A stretch of DNA of 64,000 bases from IMG/VR virus record IMGVR_UViG_3300028197_001049, positions 1 to 64,000 of that record; one strand, 5' to 3'. Position numbers and translations under genes: made by a program. Origin of the DNA: a virus. A model generated the notes under the pieces. The model was not told the DNA's origin. It worked only from the letters and a program-made list of their open reading frames with translations, and ran no database searches. Positions 16,397 to 24,701 of this stretch are shown one piece after another (the stretch's first letter is position 1; every line of letters begins with the position of its first letter).

Positions 16397-18331
16397 TCAA
16401 ACTCTGCCAATTACTTCGTCAAAAGAAACACCTGAGCGGGTCGCAACAAATGTAAGAGTGATGAAGTTAATTGAACGAGATGGCTTGATATAGATGTCTG
16501 CAACAAATTCATTTCTATCAATAACATCTGCAGTGTTATTGGATTCATCGGCAACCACGAGGAAATCAGTCATACCTCTTCTTGCCTGAACGTCACGCAT
16601 GTAGTTATTGACTTGCGTTTGGAACTGGAAGCGTGTTGTGGAATCATTCAGTTCAAAGAGAACTCCTTTAGAGAAATCTTTGATTGTTCTTTCAAGAAGA
16701 AGGAACAAACGACGAACGTTAATTCTGTCAAAAGCGGAAGGACTACGAAGAGCAGTCTTATCACCAAACAGAACGATGCCTTGACCAGGGAATGAAACGA
16801 TAGGGTTGATACGCTTACCGTAAAGTTCATCTCTCTGAGCTTTAGATGGGTTGTAAGCAATCTTAACTGCGTTTCTCAGGTTACCACGATTGAAACCAGC
16901 AGGAGAGAACCAAGGTTCTGAGATAGCTGTTGTGTTAACACAAAGACCAGCAACGTCAGCACTAGTTGGAATCCAACGATATACATCATTGAATCTATCG
17001 TAGATGTACTTATAGTTATTATCAAATACAGCGTAAGAAGAACTGTCGCTGATTGCTTCAAAGAAGTCTACGACATTTTCTGTCTGGGCAGCAGCAGTAG
17101 CAGCACCAGATCCAAGAACATCAGATCTCTGAGGAGATACAAATGTAATACAATCTTTTCTAGTATTAGCAAGATTGATCAGTGAGTTTGCTTTCGCGAG
17201 ACTTGCAGGACCAGTAAGGATATAATCAAGTACTAGTGTCTCAACGTCTGAGAATACATCTAGATATGTTTGAGTTTCATTACCTACATTGTAATTCTGA
17301 TAGTCAGATGCTGAAGATAAACTATATGATTTATGACCAAACAGTTTAAAGTCCGAAGCAGCACCATTAGTACCGTCAACATCTACTTGACCAGAAGCAG
17401 CATAGGTAGAAACAGTTTCATATGCAGTTGAATAGACATACTTGGAGCGACCTTTGACAACATTTTGGAAGAAGTTACCTTCTCCTTCTGTAGTCCTAGC
17501 ACCAAATGCTTTTGATACAAATAGAATTTTTTCTAGAACTGTATTTGAAGTTCCTGTAATACCACCATCTTCATCAATGATTACAACATGCATCTCATCG
17601 TTAGCACCACCACGAGCCGCAGCGTAAGGAGAAGTACCAGGACGAGGAGCAAGTGCAGCCCACTTAACACCTGTTACAGCACTTTGCTGATCATACCAGT
17701 CAACTACTGCATCAACGTTTTCTGTGCTTACTGTTCCATTCTTAACGAACTTAGCAGAACCAGCGTCAAGAACAACAGCAACTTTCGTTGTGTCTCCACT
17801 GTTTGTTTCGTATGCAACTCCAGTAGCAGTTCCGTCAGTAACAGCGTCACCAGCTGTAAATGCTACACCGGTCGCGAGTGTCAGAATTTGATCAGCGCCA
17901 GAATCAATTGTGATAACTTTTAGTGAATTGCCCCATGTACCCGGTGTCTTAGCAGCAAACTTATAAGACTGTGAAGTGCCTTCAATGTTTGCTTCAAAGT
18001 CACCAATGTTATTAATTTTTAATGTTGTAACAGAAGCATCATTAGAGTTAGTTAAATGAGAAGCAGAAGAACTAGAAATTCTTGCTACTTGAAGATTGCC
18101 ACCGTAGTTAAGAAACTCGGAAGCAGTAAACCAAAATTCGTAGTTGTCTGCGGTTGGTTTTCCGAATTGTTCAACTAGTTCTTTTTCGTTAGTGATTAAT
18201 TTTGCAACGCCTACTTCTCCTTTCGTGAAAGGACCAGCAATAGCGCCGACATTGGTAATTGTTTCCTGGAGACGTGAGTTAGTAAAATCGCGTTCCTGAA
18301 CAATAATACCTGGCGATGATTGAGATGCCAT
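16397..18331 (-). CDS. gp18: Contractile tail sheath protein gp18
   Basis: 644 residues (T4: 659). The N-terminus SSPGIIVQERDFTNSRLQET and the C-terminal half (FSPAGFNRGNLRNAVKIAYNPSKAQRDELYGKRINPIVSFPGQGIVLFGDKTAL, then the FDRINVRRLFLLLERTIKDF segment) are the conserved sheath core that contracts around gp19. The middle part (about residues 130-330) is variable and carries a GDAVTDGTATGVAYE segment that resembles motifs in the giant structural proteins further right. It has a late promoter 34 bases upstream. Confidence 0.96.
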   Translation of the reverse strand: MASQSSPGIIVQERDFTNSRLQETITNVGAIAGPFTKGEVGVAKLITNEKELVEQFGKPTADNYEFWFTASEFLNYGGNLQVARISSSSASHLTNSNDASVTTLKINNIGDFEANIEGTSQSYKFAAKTPGTWGNSLKVITIDSGADQILTLATGVAFTAGDAVTDGTATGVAYETNSGDTTKVAVVLDAGSAKFVKNGTVSTENVDAVVDWYDQQSAVTGVKWAALAPRPGTSPYAAARGGANDEMHVVIIDEDGGITGTSNTVLEKILFVSKAFGARTTEGEGNFFQNVVKGRSKYVYSTAYETVSTYAASGQVDVDGTNGAASDFKLFGHKSYSLSSASDYQNYNVGNETQTYLDVFSDVETLVLDYILTGPASLAKANSLINLANTRKDCITFVSPQRSDVLGSGAATAAAQTENVVDFFEAISDSSSYAVFDNNYKYIYDRFNDVYRWIPTSADVAGLCVNTTAISEPWFSPAGFNRGNLRNAVKIAYNPSKAQRDELYGKRINPIVSFPGQGIVLFGDKTALRSPSAFDRINVRRLFLLLERTIKDFSKGVLFELNDSTTRFQFQTQVNNYMRDVQARRGMTDFLVVADESNNTADVIDRNEFVADIYIKPSRSINFITLTFVATRSGVSFDEVIGRV

Positions 18332-18365
18332 GTTTGCCCCTAAAGTACATATTTTGTTCTGTGAT

Positions 18366-18373
18366 TATTTATT
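18366..18373 (-). promoter_or_regulatory. Late promoter of gp18 (AATAAATA)
   Basis: Minus-strand NATAAATA match, 34 bases before the gp18 start and downstream of the zinc-binding gene. Confidence 0.75.
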
Positions 18374-18413
18374 AAAACCTATGTTTTAAGTGGGGAAACA
18401 TTACATGAACACA

Positions 18414-18635
18414 TCACCAATCAGGGTATTCCCATCTATTAGCGTCTTTTTTTCTTAAGTTAGTAATCCTCGTGACAGTACATATTTTACATTCATATGC
18501 ATATGCAGATGGTGTCGCTCTACCTTTCCTAGTCCTATAAAAATCCGTCACGAGATCTTTTATTGCCCCACAAGATCTACATTTCCTTTGAGTGAAAAGT
18601 AGATGTTCTAATTCAAACTCTTCTTCAAAATCCAT
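18414..18635 (-). CDS. Small four-cysteine zinc-ribbon protein
   Basis: 73 residues with two cysteine pairs, C19-RS-C22 and C49-K-I-C52, flanked by basic and aromatic residues (DFYRTRKGRATPSAYAYECKICTVTRI). The spacing is that of a zinc ribbon; a similar F-Y-x-R...Y-x-x-x-C-K-x-C motif occurs at the N-terminus of endonuclease VII-like proteins, but the nuclease part is absent here. It starts at the stop of the CpeT-like gene (TAATG) and so is coupled to it and to gp17. Likely nucleic-acid binding; function unknown. Confidence 0.65.
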   Translation of the reverse strand: MDFEEEFELEHLLFTQRKCRSCGAIKDLVTDFYRTRKGRATPSAYAYECKICTVTRITNLRKKDANRWEYPDW

Positions 18636-19114
18636 TATTCCAAACGTTCAAATTCAAATAATCCTTTGCCGGGTTCTGTTCCCCAAACAAAATCTCCTGT
18701 ATCTATATCATATCCCGTATCCAAAGAACGATATAAAGATCCATTGAATTGAATAAAAGATTCAACTCTTGCGTTGTTTATAGTGCATTCACCTTTGACT
18801 GAACCTGTCCACCAATTATCATCATATTTCCACTCCAAAATACAACTAGGGTCTCCCGTTTCTTGATTAATTGGATGGGTGATTACAGTAGTATCATTAA
18901 TATATTCATATGTAATATGATAATGACGATATGGTTCATCTTCAGTTTTATAATCATACCATTGTTTTAATTCTAGTAAATTATTCTCTAATCTAGAATA
19001 TAAAATATTAACTTGTGGCCACCTACTAGGATCTGAAAATGCCTGCATCTTGTTAAGATAATGTCCAACAATCATCTCATCAAAAGATCTGCAATTACAA
19101 TTAATACATTTCAT
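18635..19114 (-). CDS. cpeT: CpeT/CpcT-like phycobiliprotein bilin lyase
   Basis: 159 residues matching the CpeT/CpcT family, which attach or carry bilin chromophores for phycobiliproteins. Visible family features: MIVGHYLNKMQAFSDPSRWP (the G-x-Y/F-x-N-x-x-QA segment, about 14-33), EPYRHYHITY (the PYR motif, about 60-69), a later GSVKGECTI segment, and a C-terminal DTGYDIDTGDFVWGTEPGKGLFEFERL that matches the D-x-G-x-D...WG...G-x-F-x-F ending. It is about the size of known cyanophage homologues and shorter than host CpeT. A CxC-rich extension (MKCINCNC) begins the protein. It overlaps the gp17 stop by one base (TAATG), so it is made late with the terminase. Bilin lyase or carrier activity is inferred from the family. 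Confidence 0.8.
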   Translation of the reverse strand: MKCINCNCRSFDEMIVGHYLNKMQAFSDPSRWPQVNILYSRLENNLLELKQWYDYKTEDEPYRHYHITYEYINDTTVITHPINQETGDPSCILEWKYDDNWWTGSVKGECTINNARVESFIQFNGSLYRSLDTGYDIDTGDFVWGTEPGKGLFEFERLE

Positions 19115-20778
19115 TATAAATGAGAACCCATGTAAGTAAACTCAGAAGATACATCACCATACTCATCTAAGAACCAACGATCTCCTTCTTTATCCACAAA
19201 ACTTTCTTGATCTTCTAGACCATCAGAAACAAAACCAAATGGTGCCATGTCTTGCTCAATCTGATTCTTCTGCTCATCATAGATTCTTTGACGGACATCA
19301 TTGTCTGTCATTTCTTTAAAGTAATCTTGTACCGCTAACCAAGCAAAGATTACTAGACACATTGCAAGGTCATCATGACATCCTTCTTCTGCTTCAAACG
19401 ATTCTCGTTTGGAAATAAATGTTGTTAGTTCTGCAATAGTCTCGTAGTCTGGAATTACAAGTTTATCATCTTCAATAAAAGTTTTTAAGTTTAGACATCC
19501 AATCTTTTTCACAGTCTTAGACATCTTGACACCGAGTTGTGTTTTCTTTCCAGAAAATCCTGTGCCAACAATCTGACCAGCACGTCCTCTCATGGCACAC
19601 ATAAGAATATGATCGTACTCAAGATCATAATGCATCATAGACGCTACCTGATCTCCAATATCATTAACTTCAGTTAGAATGTATGCTCTATTATATCCTC
19701 TGGCAATATCAACAATAATTGTAGGGAACATGATAGCTTTAATTTCATTGTTCCTATATCGTGCTACCAACCTGTAAGGGAACTTTGTAATGTCAAAAAC
19801 CAAAAATGCACTATAATCGCTACCCACACCACGGGCAACGTCAACAGTAATAATGTAATCGTGGTCCTTTTGCGGGTTTTCATATACTACTAAACCTTTA
19901 TTATTACTAGTAATAGGATCATCATACACCAGTGTTCGCAATTTACTTGCAGCAATTAATGTATCTACAGATCCCAGAAACTCACACTCAAATTCTTGAG
20001 TGAACTGTCGTTGAGAAGTGTTTGCAATAGTTTGTGCTTTCCAATTTGCATCTCTACCCGGAACTTGACTCCAATGTACTTCTGTAGTGATGTATTCGTT
20101 CTTACCTCTCTCAGCATCATGCCAGAGCTTGTAGAACATGTTCATCCCGTTAGGGGTAGATATGATAATAACCTTAGTAGACTTACCTGAGGAGATCGTA
20201 GGGTATACTGAGGAGAAAAACTGCTCGGCAATGTGAGTTGGAACGAATGCAAATTCGTCCAAGAAGATGATGTTGAATGACATACCTCGGACAGCAGAAC
20301 TAGAAGTAGATGCTGCCATGATCTTAGAACCATTCTCAAGTTCTAGAGATCCTTTATTCCACGACACAATACCTTGCTGCATCCACTTAGGAAGGTTTTC
20401 ATAAGCAAGTTGCAACCTGCCGAGAAGTTCTCTGGATGTGCTTAGTTTGTTTGCTAGAATACCGATGTTGACATTATCATTAAAGATACAATAATGCAGC
20501 AGGTAAGAAACCACAGTGGTACTCTTACCAGTCTGACGTGGTAGTTTGGCAATGTTAAAACGATTACTGTGGAACCTTTCAATCATTTCTTCTTGAAAGT
20601 CCCACATCTTAAATGGCACCAGACCCTCATCCAGTGACACAATTTTGATATAATTTATAGTAAAGTAGACGGGATCGTCAGCACATTTTAACCACTCCTG
20701 AACTTGATCAGGAGTGAAACTCATTTCCACATTCGCCGCCTTTAGATTAGGCGAACCTTTATAAACTTTATCAGCCAT
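19114..20778 (-). CDS. gp17: Terminase large subunit gp17
   Basis: 554 residues (T4: 610). DNA packaging motor and headful nuclease. ATPase part: Walker A RQTGKST (81-87) and Walker B IIFLDEFAF with D174-E175, then the STPNG coupling motif. Nuclease part (RNase H fold): D313 in TVDVARGVGSDYSAF, E370 in ILTEVND, and D469-D470 in GCHDDLAM, a complete acidic triad. It lies three bases downstream of the lysine-rich 142-residue gene and is followed by one-base-coupled CpeT-like and zinc-binding genes. Confidence 0.96.
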   Translation of the reverse strand: MADKVYKGSPNLKAANVEMSFTPDQVQEWLKCADDPVYFTINYIKIVSLDEGLVPFKMWDFQEEMIERFHSNRFNIAKLPRQTGKSTTVVSYLLHYCIFNDNVNIGILANKLSTSRELLGRLQLAYENLPKWMQQGIVSWNKGSLELENGSKIMAASTSSSAVRGMSFNIIFLDEFAFVPTHIAEQFFSSVYPTISSGKSTKVIIISTPNGMNMFYKLWHDAERGKNEYITTEVHWSQVPGRDANWKAQTIANTSQRQFTQEFECEFLGSVDTLIAASKLRTLVYDDPITSNNKGLVVYENPQKDHDYIITVDVARGVGSDYSAFLVFDITKFPYRLVARYRNNEIKAIMFPTIIVDIARGYNRAYILTEVNDIGDQVASMMHYDLEYDHILMCAMRGRAGQIVGTGFSGKKTQLGVKMSKTVKKIGCLNLKTFIEDDKLVIPDYETIAELTTFISKRESFEAEEGCHDDLAMCLVIFAWLAVQDYFKEMTDNDVRQRIYDEQKNQIEQDMAPFGFVSDGLEDQESFVDKEGDRWFLDEYGDVSSEFTYMGSHL

Positions 20779-20781
20779 TTA

Positions 20782-21210
20782 TCAACAGTTCCAAGCTCTC
20801 AGTGATTTATTAATTCTTGAATCAGGATCTCTAGAAGTTTTCTTGGAAGTTAATTTCTTTTTCATTCCTTTCATTCTAGCGCAGAAGGATGCCCTCCGGG
20901 GATTTCCAACCTTTTTGCTTGGTGCTTTAAGGTCAGATCCTGGATTTTCCTTTTCATAAGATCTGCGTCCTTTTGCGTTAAGTCCTCCTGACTTACTTTT
21001 GCCTGACTTTTTTGTCCAGGCTGCTCCTTCTTGGGTGAGTTCAAATTCTTCTTTAGCAGTCCTCTCCGACTTTTTGAAAGCATCCTTGTCTGGATAATCG
21101 GAGGATCCAGGTTTAGCAGGTGCTTCTCCACGCTTCTTCTTAGCATGGATGTTGGCATAGAGTCCATTCTTCGCTTCGCTTAGTTCTCTAAATTCTTTAA
21201 ATGTCTTCAT
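20782..21210 (-). CDS. Lysine-rich conserved protein (DUF6321-like)
   Basis: 142 residues, extremely basic. The C-terminal half KKSGKSKSGGLNAKGRRSYE, then ENPGSDLKAPSKKVGNPRRASFCARMKGM is a well conserved block in phage and bacterial proteins that I recall as DUF6321; the N-terminal MKTFKEFRELSEAK is typical of cyanophage virion-associated proteins. It sits between gp16 and gp17, directly upstream of gp17, with a late promoter in front. A packaged DNA-binding protein or a packaging accessory is plausible, but no function is known. Confidence 0.68.
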   Translation of the reverse strand: MKTFKEFRELSEAKNGLYANIHAKKKRGEAPAKPGSSDYPDKDAFKKSERTAKEEFELTQEGAAWTKKSGKSKSGGLNAKGRRSYEKENPGSDLKAPSKKVGNPRRASFCARMKGMKKKLTSKKTSRDPDSRINKSLRAWNC

Positions 21211-21234
21211 GCCAGCAGGGAGGGTTTACTAGGG

Positions 21235-21242
21235 TATTTATT
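21235..21242 (-). promoter_or_regulatory. Late promoter for the lysine-rich gene and gp17 (AATAAATA)
   Basis: Minus-strand NATAAATA match, 24 bases upstream of the 20782-21210 gene; it overlaps the stop of the 82-residue gene by one base. Confidence 0.7.
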
Positions 21243-21490
21243 CAATTAAGATGGGCAACAGATGATGCCCACACAGAAGCAGAAGAACCTGTAGTTGCTT
21301 CAAGAGTTTCTGCAGGAAGTTTCTTTACCTCAACACGCTCACCAGCGCCGATGTAAAAATTATTTCCATTGCTATTAACAATCAAGCAAGCAGCACTATT
21401 AGTATTTACGACTGAGACTAATGTTGCTGAAGATACATTGCTTGCTGCAGAGTCAAGATCAACAGCAACTGATACGGGTTTGATAATCAT
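21242..21490 (-). CDS. Small conserved structural-type protein
   Basis: 82 residues, beta-rich and full of small polar residues (VSSATLVSVVNTNSAACLIV, then NNFYIGAGERVEVKKLPAETL). The strand pattern and the IGAGERVEVKK turn resemble short beta-sandwich virion decoration or adaptor proteins of marine phages. It has its own late promoter and lies between gp16 and the lysine-rich gene, so a virion role is likely. No specific family recognised. Confidence 0.6.
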   Translation of the reverse strand: MIIKPVSVAVDLDSAASNVSSATLVSVVNTNSAACLIVNSNGNNFYIGAGERVEVKKLPAETLEATTGSSASVWASSVAHLN

Positions 21491-21507
21491 TGTTCTATAA
21501 TTTTTAA

Positions 21508-21924
21508 TTATTTATCTTCTAATTTATTTTTTGCTTGCTTCAACATCTTTGCAAGATCAGCAGTGGATCCTACAAACATAGTATTGTTAACTGTTGTTGG
21601 TCCTTTCTTTTCTTCTTGACCTAGATCTTTCATCTTTTTCTGAAGATCAGATAATTTATCAGTGATGTCAGCAACGTTCTTAATGCCCTGGAAGGCGACT
21701 TCGTATGCTCTTGGGTGATTACTGCTCCTAGCAACGTCAAGCAACTCCTCAATGGCAACCTGACCCTTCTGAATGAGTTCATATAACTCACCACGGGCAT
21801 ACTTGTAATCTGTCTCTACATCAGCACTAGTAACATCAACCTTTTTGGGTTTGGGTTGCTCCTCTTCATCCATAGGAGTGATGTCAAAAACATCCTCCAT
21901 GTTCTGCTGAAATTTATTGTCCAT
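21508..21924 (-). CDS. gp16: Terminase small subunit gp16
   Basis: 138 residues (T4: 164). DNA-recognition and regulatory subunit for packaging by gp17. An acidic N-terminal arm is followed by the conserved helical core DYKYARGELYELIQKGQVAIEELLDVA and HPRAYEVAFQGIKNVADITDKLSDLQKKMKDL, the oligomerisation coiled coil of gp16. It overlaps gp15 by 11 bases. Two small genes separate it from gp17, unlike T4 where the two subunits overlap. Confidence 0.88.
   Translation of the reverse strand: MDNKFQQNMEDVFDITPMDEEEQPKPKKVDVTSADVETDYKYARGELYELIQKGQVAIEELLDVARSSNHPRAYEVAFQGIKNVADITDKLSDLQKKMKDLGQEEKKGPTTVNNTMFVGSTADLAKMLKQAKNKLEDK
21509..21516 (-). promoter_or_regulatory. Late promoter of the 82-residue gene (GATAAATA)
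   Basis: Minus-strand NATAAATA match at the very end of gp16, 18 bases before the start of the 82-residue gene. Confidence 0.65.
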
Positions 21925-22720
21925 GATATATCACTCCTTCATTAAATCCAAAATCATCATCTGGTTGTAACAGAGCGTCGTCAGCAGCATTAATAACACC
22001 ATCAGTGTTCTTATCTTCTAATGCTTTAGGTGTAACATTATACTCAAGTGCTCTTTGGTTGGTATTAAGATCACCAACAAGAGTAGTAGCAATAGCCTTT
22101 CTAATGATATCATTGGCAGCAACAGGACCATACATGTATGTCTTGACTGTAAATCTTAGGGTATAATAAATATATCTTCTTGTGGAATAATCACCTTCAT
22201 AATCATCAGTAAAATCAATATTTTCTAAGATGATGGGAAGGTCTCTTTTCTCATCCATTTCGGGAATAAGATTTACCGTCATTGTAAAATTAGGTTGAAA
22301 GAAAGGAAGAATTTGCTCAAGAATTTGAAGAGCATCATCTTGAGATTTTGAAATTACATTTAATTCAAATCCGATATTGTATGGAACAGGAAGATACTGC
22401 ACATTGGTTGTGGTTGTTTGTCCATCACCAACCTTCCTATTTTTTTGAATAGGCGGAACTTTTCTTCCAGCATCATAATTAATTCCAGTCATTTCAAATG
22501 ACATTCTAGGTACTGTAATAGTTACCTTCTTGTCTAGATCTGGCGACTGTGTTAGTCTTGCTAAAAACTTTTGGACTGGACCATATGCCAAGGGAACCTT
22601 CTGCTCTACGACAAGCTTGTCATTAGCATCAAAAGTTTTTAATTGAATATTATTAAAAAGAGTACCAAATGTAGTTACTGTCTTCCTAATAATTTTGTGA
22701 TAAAAATAATTTCCTAACAT
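21914..22720 (-). CDS. gp15: Tail sheath stabiliser and completion protein gp15
   Basis: 268 residues (T4: 272). Caps the finished tail and joins it to the neck. N-terminal LGNYFYHKIIRKTVTTFGTLFNNI, PVPYNIGFELNVISKSQDDALQILEQILPFF, and the strand-rich YIYYTLRFTVKTYMYGPV are recognisable gp15 features. It is linked to gp14 by a one-base overlap and to gp16 by 11 bases. Confidence 0.93.
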   Translation of the reverse strand: MLGNYFYHKIIRKTVTTFGTLFNNIQLKTFDANDKLVVEQKVPLAYGPVQKFLARLTQSPDLDKKVTITVPRMSFEMTGINYDAGRKVPPIQKNRKVGDGQTTTTNVQYLPVPYNIGFELNVISKSQDDALQILEQILPFFQPNFTMTVNLIPEMDEKRDLPIILENIDFTDDYEGDYSTRRYIYYTLRFTVKTYMYGPVAANDIIRKAIATTLVGDLNTNQRALEYNVTPKALEDKNTDGVINAADDALLQPDDDFGFNEGVIYHGQ

Positions 22721-23874
22721 TAGAAGCTACCTGTAAAATTACCAAATTCGCCAAAGGGGTTTTTTTCTGTGAAGTCAAGAATGTCATCCGCTGCCGTTTC
22801 AAGTTCTCTATTTTCAGAAAATGAATCAGTCATATCAAGAGTATCAAAAGAACTTACAACCCACTTAGCACCAGAATCCTCACCACAGATCTGCTCATTA
22901 ATATCAAAAGTTCCGTTCATATATGCTGCTTTCAAAATCCTTGTGTCAGGATCAAACTCAGCAACTTTACCAACGGTATTACCTGGAGAGGATTCAATTA
23001 CAATAGTTGGATTCCAACCTGTGATATTTGTAATTTGACCAATGTCATCATATTCAACATCCCCATAAATGTATGGAGTTGTTGGTGAGTTAACTCTACT
23101 GATGACACCATTAGTAAGTTCAGTTGTTGAATTACCAATCAAACTATTAGTTGGCGAATACCAGAAGGCAGTAGGAGGTGTAGTATATTTACCACCCGCA
23201 CTGGTGATAGTAATAGCACCTAATTGTCCTTGAGCATTAGCTACCGTAGTTGCAGCAGCATCAAATCTAGTTCCAATAATTTTTTCATCTTGGGTAAAGT
23301 TACCAGAACCACCAAGACTGAGTAGAATTGGATATACTCCAGATTCCATTTCAGTATTATCAATTGTTGGCACACCAGTATCAAAGATACTGTCACCGTA
23401 CTCAAAGACTTCACATGTCATGGTATATGTATATAGACTTCCTAGTTGATAGAAAGGTTTTTGATTTTCTACATATTTGATTTCAAATACTGTCTCGTTT
23501 AGTGGAAACCAAATAAGGTCACCATCATTAGGTCTTCCAGATACAATTTTATTAGTAGAGACATCTACAAAATCTTTCCAACGTCTCCTTGATACTGTAA
23601 GTTGAATCTCGTCAGTAACTCTCATACCAAACTTTGATAGCATGTCTCCATTACCACCAAACTGATCAAAGCTTTCAAGATACATCTCAATAAGATAACT
23701 ATCCTTAAACTGCGAGTAGTAGATGTCATTCCATAATTTATCCTCATGGATTTGACGAGGAATGTAATAACATTCCAGACCATACATTTTGATCTGTTCG
23801 TCTACAAGATCCTGAACAAGACCTTGCTCACCTTTTGTTCCTTGTGTGAAATATAAATTTTTCATCTTACCCAA
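22720..23874 (-). CDS. gp14: Neck protein gp14
   Basis: 384 residues, considerably longer than T4 gp14 (256). The N-terminal 110 residues (YFTQGTKGEQGLVQDLVDEQIKMYGLECYYIPR, then DSYLIEMYLESFDQFGG) are the gp14 core for head completion and tail attachment. The C-terminal half carries an inserted beta-rich region, about residues 180-340, with ITSAGGKYTTPPTAFW and GKVAEFDPDTRILKAAYMNG. These are the same two motifs that recur in gp8 and in the giant baseplate proteins. Coupled by overlaps to gp13 (eight bases) and gp15. Confidence 0.92.
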   Translation of the reverse strand: MGKMKNLYFTQGTKGEQGLVQDLVDEQIKMYGLECYYIPRQIHEDKLWNDIYYSQFKDSYLIEMYLESFDQFGGNGDMLSKFGMRVTDEIQLTVSRRRWKDFVDVSTNKIVSGRPNDGDLIWFPLNETVFEIKYVENQKPFYQLGSLYTYTMTCEVFEYGDSIFDTGVPTIDNTEMESGVYPILLSLGGSGNFTQDEKIIGTRFDAAATTVANAQGQLGAITITSAGGKYTTPPTAFWYSPTNSLIGNSTTELTNGVISRVNSPTTPYIYGDVEYDDIGQITNITGWNPTIVIESSPGNTVGKVAEFDPDTRILKAAYMNGTFDINEQICGEDSGAKWVVSSFDTLDMTDSFSENRELETAADDILDFTEKNPFGEFGNFTGSF

Positions 23875-24661
23875 TCATATCTAGTGGTGGTAACTCTGCT
23901 GCTAATTTAAATTCACCAAGAATGGTTTCAATTTCTTCTTGTGCATCTTCATAGAACTCTCTACCATTCAAAGTTGTACCACCAGGAAGTGATACGTTCT
24001 TGAATTTAATTAGATTCTGACCCCACTGACGTTTGATCAGAGCGGTAAGATATCTCTTTAACCATACATCATTATAAATTTCTACTGCATTATTAGGATC
24101 AATCATTCTATAGCAGTCAAGAATTAAATGTTGTCCTGCAGTAATATTACCCCAGTCAGTATCAATGTATAATTTATTTTCTCTCTTATTAAATCTAATT
24201 GGTTTGAAGTTACCAATAACAAAATCAAGAGTTTCCAGATACTGCTTAACCATATAGTAGTTCAAGATTTCCATTGAACCAAAGTTATAGAAATCATTTA
24301 GAAACAACTGATACTTCATACTAAAAATATTTCCTGATGTCGCTGATGAACTATTGTCATAAGCATAGACTTGCGTTACACCAAGCACATGCTCGGGAAC
24401 AGTAATATAATTATTTTGCTCCTTAAAATCAGTACCAGCAATTGTACTGCTCGCTTTCGCGTCAGTAATCATTTGTTTAGTAATTTCTACTTTTAAAAAT
24501 GTTTTGATGCTTCCATCAAAATGACGCTCTTGGAAGAATTGAATAGCATCGTCCATGAGATCCTCAATCTGATCATCATCTACATTAATCTCTAGGACGG
24601 GAAAACCTAATTTCCTTAAGCAGTAGTCAATTAACTCCTGGCGTGTTGAGGGTCGTGCCAT
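23867..24661 (-). CDS. gp13: Neck protein gp13
   Basis: 264 residues (T4: 309). Head completion protein that binds the portal with gp14. The N-terminus STRQELIDYCLRKLGFPVLEINVDDDQIEDLMDDAIQFFQERHFDG is highly typical, as is the C-terminal LPGGTTLNGREFYEDAQEEIETI. It is the first gene of the gp13-gp14-gp15-gp16 late operon, with a TATAAATA promoter 31 bases upstream that overlaps a terminator hairpin. Confidence 0.94.
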   Translation of the reverse strand: MARPSTRQELIDYCLRKLGFPVLEINVDDDQIEDLMDDAIQFFQERHFDGSIKTFLKVEITKQMITDAKASSTIAGTDFKEQNNYITVPEHVLGVTQVYAYDNSSSATSGNIFSMKYQLFLNDFYNFGSMEILNYYMVKQYLETLDFVIGNFKPIRFNKRENKLYIDTDWGNITAGQHLILDCYRMIDPNNAVEIYNDVWLKRYLTALIKRQWGQNLIKFKNVSLPGGTTLNGREFYEDAQEEIETILGEFKLAAELPPLDMIG

Positions 24662-24663
24662 GA

Positions 24664-24698
24664 ATAAAAAAATACCCTAGTTTCCTAAAGGTATTTAT
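24664..24698 (-). terminator. Terminator of the 24702-25325 gene, overlapping a late promoter
   Basis: A 7-bp inverted repeat AAATACC/GGTATTT (arms at about 24670-24676 and 24691-24697) is followed on the minus strand by a T-rich run (complement of the A-tract 24666-24672). One arm contains part of the gp13 late promoter TATAAATA (24692-24699). The stem is AT-rich, so terminator strength is uncertain. Confidence 0.5.
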
Positions 24699-24699
24699 A
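24692..24699 (-). promoter_or_regulatory. Late promoter of gp13 (TATAAATA)
   Basis: Exact late promoter on the minus strand, 30 bases before the gp13 start, embedded in the inverted repeat described for the adjacent terminator. Confidence 0.78.
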
Positions 24700-24701
24700 A
24701 C

